A stretch of DNA of 5,254 nucleotides from positions 1 through 5,254 of the forward strand of contig CAINWJ010000026.1 in assembly GCA_903854455.1 (NCBI GenBank). Direction: 5' to 3'. The notes under the pieces were generated by a model. That model had not been told where the DNA came from. It did not search any database and saw nothing but the letters and a program-made list of their open reading frames with translations. How positions within the stretch are numbered: the first letter of the stretch is position 1; each line of letters opens with the position of its first letter. Position numbers and translations under genes: made by a program. Origin of the DNA: Candidatus Peribacteria bacterium. Lineage in GTDB: Bacteria > Patescibacteriota > Gracilibacteria > Peribacterales > Peribacteraceae. Positions 5,131 to 5,254 of the stretch are shown piece by piece.

Positions 5131-5254
5131 ATGATTCCTTCTCCGTTTCACGGGATTTTCTCCTCCGCTTTCACGGCGGCAGAGCGGGAGGTGCCTAAAA
5201 AGGAGATGAAGAAAACGCAGGATCATGTAGGTGGATTCACCGCATCGGAAAGCC
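5131..5254 (+). CDS. unrecognised protein, N-terminal 41 residues, cut by window edge
   Basis: An open frame from the ATG at 5131 runs to the end of the window without a stop, starting MIPSPFHGIFSSAFTAAERE and continuing through a lysine-rich stretch (VPKKEMKKTQDHVGG). A promoter-like sequence lies directly upstream, which is the main reason to call it. I cannot assign a family from 41 residues, and no signal peptide or membrane segment is evident. Alternative in-frame starts are GTG at 5191, preceded by a GGGAG-like sequence, and ATG at 5206, with AAGGAG touching it. The latter would begin MKKTQDHVGGF. It diverges from the XRE-type regulator gene, with a shared 152-bp promoter interval. Confidence 0.5.
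   Translation, partial: MIPSPFHGIFSSAFTAAEREVPKKEMKKTQDHVGGFTASES

Noticed and set aside
1..5254. Alternative genetic code with UGA read as glycine (Gracilibacteria/Absconditabacteria)
   Set aside because: RecJ and the XRE-type regulator end naturally at TGA, and no gene requires TGA read-through.

Overview
The window is about 5.25 kb of bacterial chromosome of moderate G+C content. It carries ordinary housekeeping genes, and the intervals beside recJ hold two unusual inverted-repeat structures. UGA, UAG and UAA are all used as stops and no reading frame needs UGA as an amino acid, so the code looks standard. Four things fit a small-genome, poorly characterised lineage such as the Candidate Phyla Radiation (for example Peregrinibacteria/Peribacteria): the gene set, the near absence of Shine-Dalgarno sites, the stand-alone four-helix-bundle gene and the A/T-rich repeat-armed palindrome. 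This placement is an inference with low to moderate confidence; there is no rRNA gene here.

Layout. Positions 1-527 (minus) hold the N-terminal third or so of an alpha-glucan phosphorylase, cut by the window edge. Positions 566-1030 (minus) hold a possible but unrecognised 154-residue protein just upstream of it. Diverging from these is a 466-residue phosphomannomutase/phosphoglucomutase (1111-2511, plus), complete with all four active-site loops and carrying an in-frame G-rich hexanucleotide repeat between domains 1 and 2. The phosphorylase releases glucose-1-phosphate and a PMM/PGM can convert it to glucose-6-phosphate, so the divergent pair makes metabolic sense.

Next comes a compact cassette (about 2523-3000): a four-helix-bundle protein of the 23S rRNA intervening-sequence (IVS) family, enclosed by inverted arms built of 9-nt tandem units. 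It abuts recJ (3011-4642, plus), encoding a 543-residue DHH-family single-strand exonuclease. Right after the recJ stop lies a 116-bp inverted repeat (4643-4758) made of 7-nt tandem units, which ends in the stop codon of a convergent small XRE/Cro-type regulator (4757-4978, minus). Diverging from the regulator, an unrecognised gene starts at 5131 and runs off the window.

Several starts lack a usable Shine-Dalgarno site and instead have a -10-like hexamer 8-17 nt upstream of the ATG, suggesting leaderless or very short-leader mRNAs. The best candidates for undescribed biology are the repeat-armed four-helix-bundle cassette and the second repeat-armed palindrome on the other side of recJ.
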